From an uncultured bacterium (GTDB lineage Bacteria; Patescibacteriota; Gracilibacteria; Absconditabacterales; Absconditicoccaceae), in assembly GCA_903943625.1 (NCBI GenBank), contig CAJAPL010000197.1, positions 1-7,823 on the forward strand: 7,823 nt of DNA, read 5' to 3'. Under the pieces are notes generated by a model. The model was not told where the DNA came from, searched no databases, and worked only from the letters and a program-made list of their open reading frames with translations. The translations under genes and the position numbers were made by a program. Of the stretch, positions 5,887 to 7,823 are shown one piece after another (the stretch's first letter is position 1; every line of letters begins with the position of its first letter).

Positions 5887-7434
5887 ATGAAAAAATTAAT
5901 TTTTGTATATTTGTTTTCTGCGTTTGCTTTGATTGGCACTGCATTGGCAATTGCTTTCCAGCCTCCTCTTGCTCCGCTTGAGACTAGACCTGGTATCTGT
6001 GTGGGTTTGCCAAATTGAGCTATGTGGAATACAGTCCCTGTAATCACTCAATATTATACTAGCTGAGTACGGACGCCTACGACATGATGAGTATATAATA
6101 CAATACCAAGCACAACTCAGTGTAGATTTAAATGTCAGTCTGGCTATAATTGGAATGGTAATTCTTGTCTAATAGTTGTACAGTTGAGGATAGGTATGTG
6201 TGTATGACTTCCAAGTGGAGCTGTGTGGAATACGGTATCTTCTATTACTCAATATTACAATTATGCTAGTTGAATATGGTTACCCAATACATGATGAGTA
6301 TATAATACAATTCCAAGTACAACTGAATGTAGATTTAAATGTCAGGCTTGATATGTTTGGAGCGGAAATTCTTGCCAATTTTCTTCTACGAGAACTGGCA
6401 TGTGTGTAGGGTTGCCAAAATTTGCTGTATGGAATACAGTATCTTCTATTACTCAATATTATATAAGTTGAATATGGTTACCCAATACATGATGAGTATA
6501 TAATACTGTGCCAAGTACTGGTGAGTGTAGATTTAAGTGTAAATCTGGATACGTTTGGAATGGAAGTGCTTGTACATGAATACTTATTTGGAGATATGCT
6601 GCGTGTATGGCGCTCCCAAATTTTGCTGTATGGAATACTGCTACTGGAATTATTCAATCTATGTATTATCCTAATTGAATATGGACACCTCCATTAACTT
6701 GAATATACAATACAATTCCAAGTACAGGTGAATGTAGATTTGTGTGTCAATCTGGATATGTTCGAAGTGGCAATGTATGCCAATGACCCACTATGATGTC
6801 AGGTATGTGTGTATGACTCCCAAGTAATGCTATGCGAAATACAGTATCTTCTATTACTCAATATTATATCAGTTGAGTATGGTTACCTGCATTAACTTGA
6901 ATATATAATACAACTTCAAGTACGACTGAATGTAGATTTGTGTGTCAATCTGGATATGTTTGGAATGGAAATTCTTGTAATATGATTAGACCCGGAATGT
7001 GTGTATGACTACCAAATCAAGCTGTGTGGAATACAGTATCAGTAATTACTCAATATAATTCTGGTTGGTGATGGTCGCCTACAACATGATGAGTATATAA
7101 TACAAGCCCAAGTACGACTCAGTGTAGGTTTAAATGTCAGCCTTGATATAACTGGAACGGTAATTCTTGTCAAGTGACGATTTTGTTGAGACAAGCAACA
7201 TGTGTGTGAATTCCAAGTAATGCAATGTGGAATACCGTATCAATGATTACTCAATCTTATAACTTTTCTAATTGAACTTGGTCTCCTACCACATGATGAG
7301 TTTATAATATTAATCCAAGCATAACTGAGTGTAGATTTAAGTGTCAATCTGGATATGTTTGGAGTGGTGGAGTGTGTCAATGACCTGCTATGCTGAGGCC
7401 ATTAAACATTAAAATATTTAACTCTATAAAATAA
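5887..7434 (+). CDS. Secreted Cys-rich protein with seven tandem 64-68-aa repeats
   Basis: This 515-aa ORF is continuous only with UGA=Gly. Residues 1-23 are a Sec signal peptide (MKKLIF, hydrophobic core, cleavage after Ala-Leu-Ala 21 or Ala23). A short Pro-rich linker leads to seven repeats. Each has the pattern G-M-C-V-G-L-P, A-x-W-N-T, I-T-Q-Y, W-x-P, Y-N-T, S-T-x-x-C-R-F-K-C, G-Y-x-W-x-G-x-x-C. There are four Cys per repeat, probably two disulfides. After the last repeat only a short basic tail (GPAMLRPLNIKIFNSIK) follows, with no TM anchor or sortase motif. All three CGR codons (62, 293 and 317) are in Trp columns. Similar repeats occur, to my recollection, in surface proteins of gcode-25 CPR bacteria. 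A role in adhesion or host contact is inference. The gene is monocistronic with promoter and terminator. Confidence 0.93.
5992..7377 (+). repeat. Seven-unit in-frame tandem repeat array
   Basis: Units begin at 5992, 6193, 6397, 6601, 6802, 6994 and 7195 (codons 36, 103, 171, 239, 306, 370 and 437). Unit lengths are 67, 68, 68, 67, 64 and 67 aa, and the last ends at the Cys codon 7375-7377. DNA similarity is high: the block coding Thr-Gly-Gly-Val-Tyr-Asn recurs nearly identically in units 1, 2, 3, 6 and 7, and units 2 and 3 share long identical stretches, suggesting recent duplication. Units 4 and 5 form a subtype with Leu-Thr-Gly-Ile-Tyr-Asn and CRFVC. Unit 4 is the most divergent, opening A-C-M-A-L-P. 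Linkers between units vary freely in sequence. Confidence 0.95.
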
Positions 7435-7455
7435 AGACTAAATAATATTTATAAT

Positions 7456-7490
7456 AAAAAAAAATCTGCATTTCGATGCAGGTTTTTTTT
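7456..7490 (+). terminator. Rho-independent terminator after the repeat-protein gene
   Basis: CTGCAT (7466-7471), a TTCG tetraloop (7472-7475) and ATGCAG (7476-7481) are followed by T8 (7483-7490). An A tract upstream extends the stem. This is a textbook intrinsic terminator, 22 nt after the TAA, and the A/T flanks could let it work in both directions. Confidence 0.93.
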
Positions 7491-7561
7491 CTACCTAGAC
7501 GAGTTTAAACTTCAAACTAATCATCTATCTTTGTTTAGTTATATGCTAGACTGTTTCAAAC

Positions 7562-7584
7562 AAAAAGCCCTCTTACTGGAGGCT
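7562..7584 (-). terminator. Possible minus-strand terminator hairpin in the 3' intergenic region
   Basis: On the minus strand AGCC-TC pairs with GA-GGCT around a short loop, with one bulged base, and is followed by TTTTTGTTTG. It would terminate minus-strand transcription, but no minus-strand gene lies to its right within the window. The rest of 7491-7631 shows only an imperfect direct repeat (CTAGAC...GTTT...CAAAC near 7495 and 7555). Confidence 0.4.
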
Positions 7585-7631
7585 ATGTTTCTGCATATCA
7601 AATATTCTAATTGCGGCAATTATAACAAAAT

Positions 7632-7659
7632 TTGACAAAATATACTTATTGTGTATAAT
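7632..7659 (+). promoter_or_regulatory. Sigma70-type promoter for the final lipoprotein gene
   Basis: TTGACA (7632-7637) and TATAAT (7654-7659), both perfect consensus, are 16 nt apart. The start of transcription would be near 7666, giving a leader of about 50 nt before the ATG at 7719. Confidence 0.82.
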
Positions 7660-7718
7660 AATATGGTTATTATTTATATTTTTATAAAATATTATGTCTA
7701 ATTCTAATAAAAAAAACA

Positions 7719-7823
7719 ATGAAAAAATATAATAGTCCTTTTGCTAAAAAGTTTTTTTTACTTCCGTTCATTCTTCTGTCCATGTTATCCTCCTGTTCGG
7801 ATGATGTACTTAAAGAAAAACCG
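7719..7823 (+). CDS. 5' part of a lipoprotein gene, cut by the right window edge
   Basis: Thirty-five codons are visible. MKKYNSPFAKK is followed by a hydrophobic core (FFLLPFILLSML, residues 12-23), then Ser-Ser-Cys with Cys26 as lipid acceptor and a polar acidic start of the mature chain (SDDVLKEKP). The signal peptide is typical of type II processing and membrane anchoring. An upstream ATG at 7694 opens a 12-codon frame (MSNSNKKNNEKI) that overlaps this start and stops at 7730-7732. It is not in frame, so 7719 is the start. The consensus promoter lies about 60 nt upstream. The mature domain lies outside the window, so the function is unknown. Confidence 0.8.
   Translation, partial: MKKYNSPFAKKFFLLPFILLSMLSSCSDDVLKEKP

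Noticed and set aside
5887..7434. UGA = Trp (mycoplasma-type code) or selenocysteine
   Set aside because: In the repeats UGA alternates with GGN codons while Trp columns are TGG or CGR. Selenocysteine would need rare UGA and a SECIS element, but UGA is among the commonest Gly codons here.
1..7823. tRNA, rRNA, CRISPR array or insertion sequence
   Set aside because: No cloverleaf, rRNA-like segment, spaced short repeats, or transposase with terminal inverted repeats was seen. The only tandem repeats are the in-frame protein repeats.

Overview
This AT-rich window makes sense only under a double codon reassignment. With the standard code nearly every gene is shattered. If UGA is read as Gly, the window resolves into twelve densely packed genes, two of them cut by the window edges. 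UGA falls on invariant glycines: the MurC nucleotide-binding loop, the metallophosphoesterase GNHD and HGD motifs, and the glycine before the lipobox cysteine. CGA and CGG behave as Trp rather than Arg. All three CGR codons in the seven-repeat ORF sit in Trp columns that are TGG in the other six repeats, and a CGG sits at the conserved Trp of a DUF59 protein. UGA=Gly with CGA/CGG=Trp is, as I recall, the code described for Absconditabacterales (SR1-related Patescibacteria/CPR; NCBI table 37). UGA=Gly alone would fit Gracilibacteria/SR1 more broadly.

Layout, left half (1-4390, minus strand, read right to left): murC, a small lipoprotein, a 3-TM protein, a second lipoprotein, a 6-TM protein, a 4-TM protein, a DUF59/SufT-like Fe-S factor, and the start of an unidentified gene running off the left edge. 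Spacings are mostly 1-39 nt, with one 17-nt overlap, so this looks like one or two transcription units dominated by cell-envelope proteins. The largest gap (murC to first lipoprotein, 117 nt) holds two hairpins and a T tract whose orientation suits plus-strand transcription.

Layout, right half: overlapping divergent promoters near 4465-4515 appear to serve murC (minus) and an LpxH-like metallophosphoesterase (plus). A 118-aa protein of unknown function lies convergent to the phosphoesterase. Next is a 515-aa secreted Cys-rich protein made of seven repeats of 64-68 aa, ended by a UUCG-loop terminator. Last is the start of another lipoprotein with its own sigma70-type promoter.

Functionally the window is about the cell surface: peptidoglycan precursor synthesis, lipoproteins, multi-pass membrane proteins and a disulfide-rich exported repeat protein. 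No tRNA, rRNA, CRISPR or transposon was recognised. With the reassigned code no gene-free stretch exceeds 300 nt. Protein residue numbers below use UGA=Gly; CGR positions are called Trp where stated.
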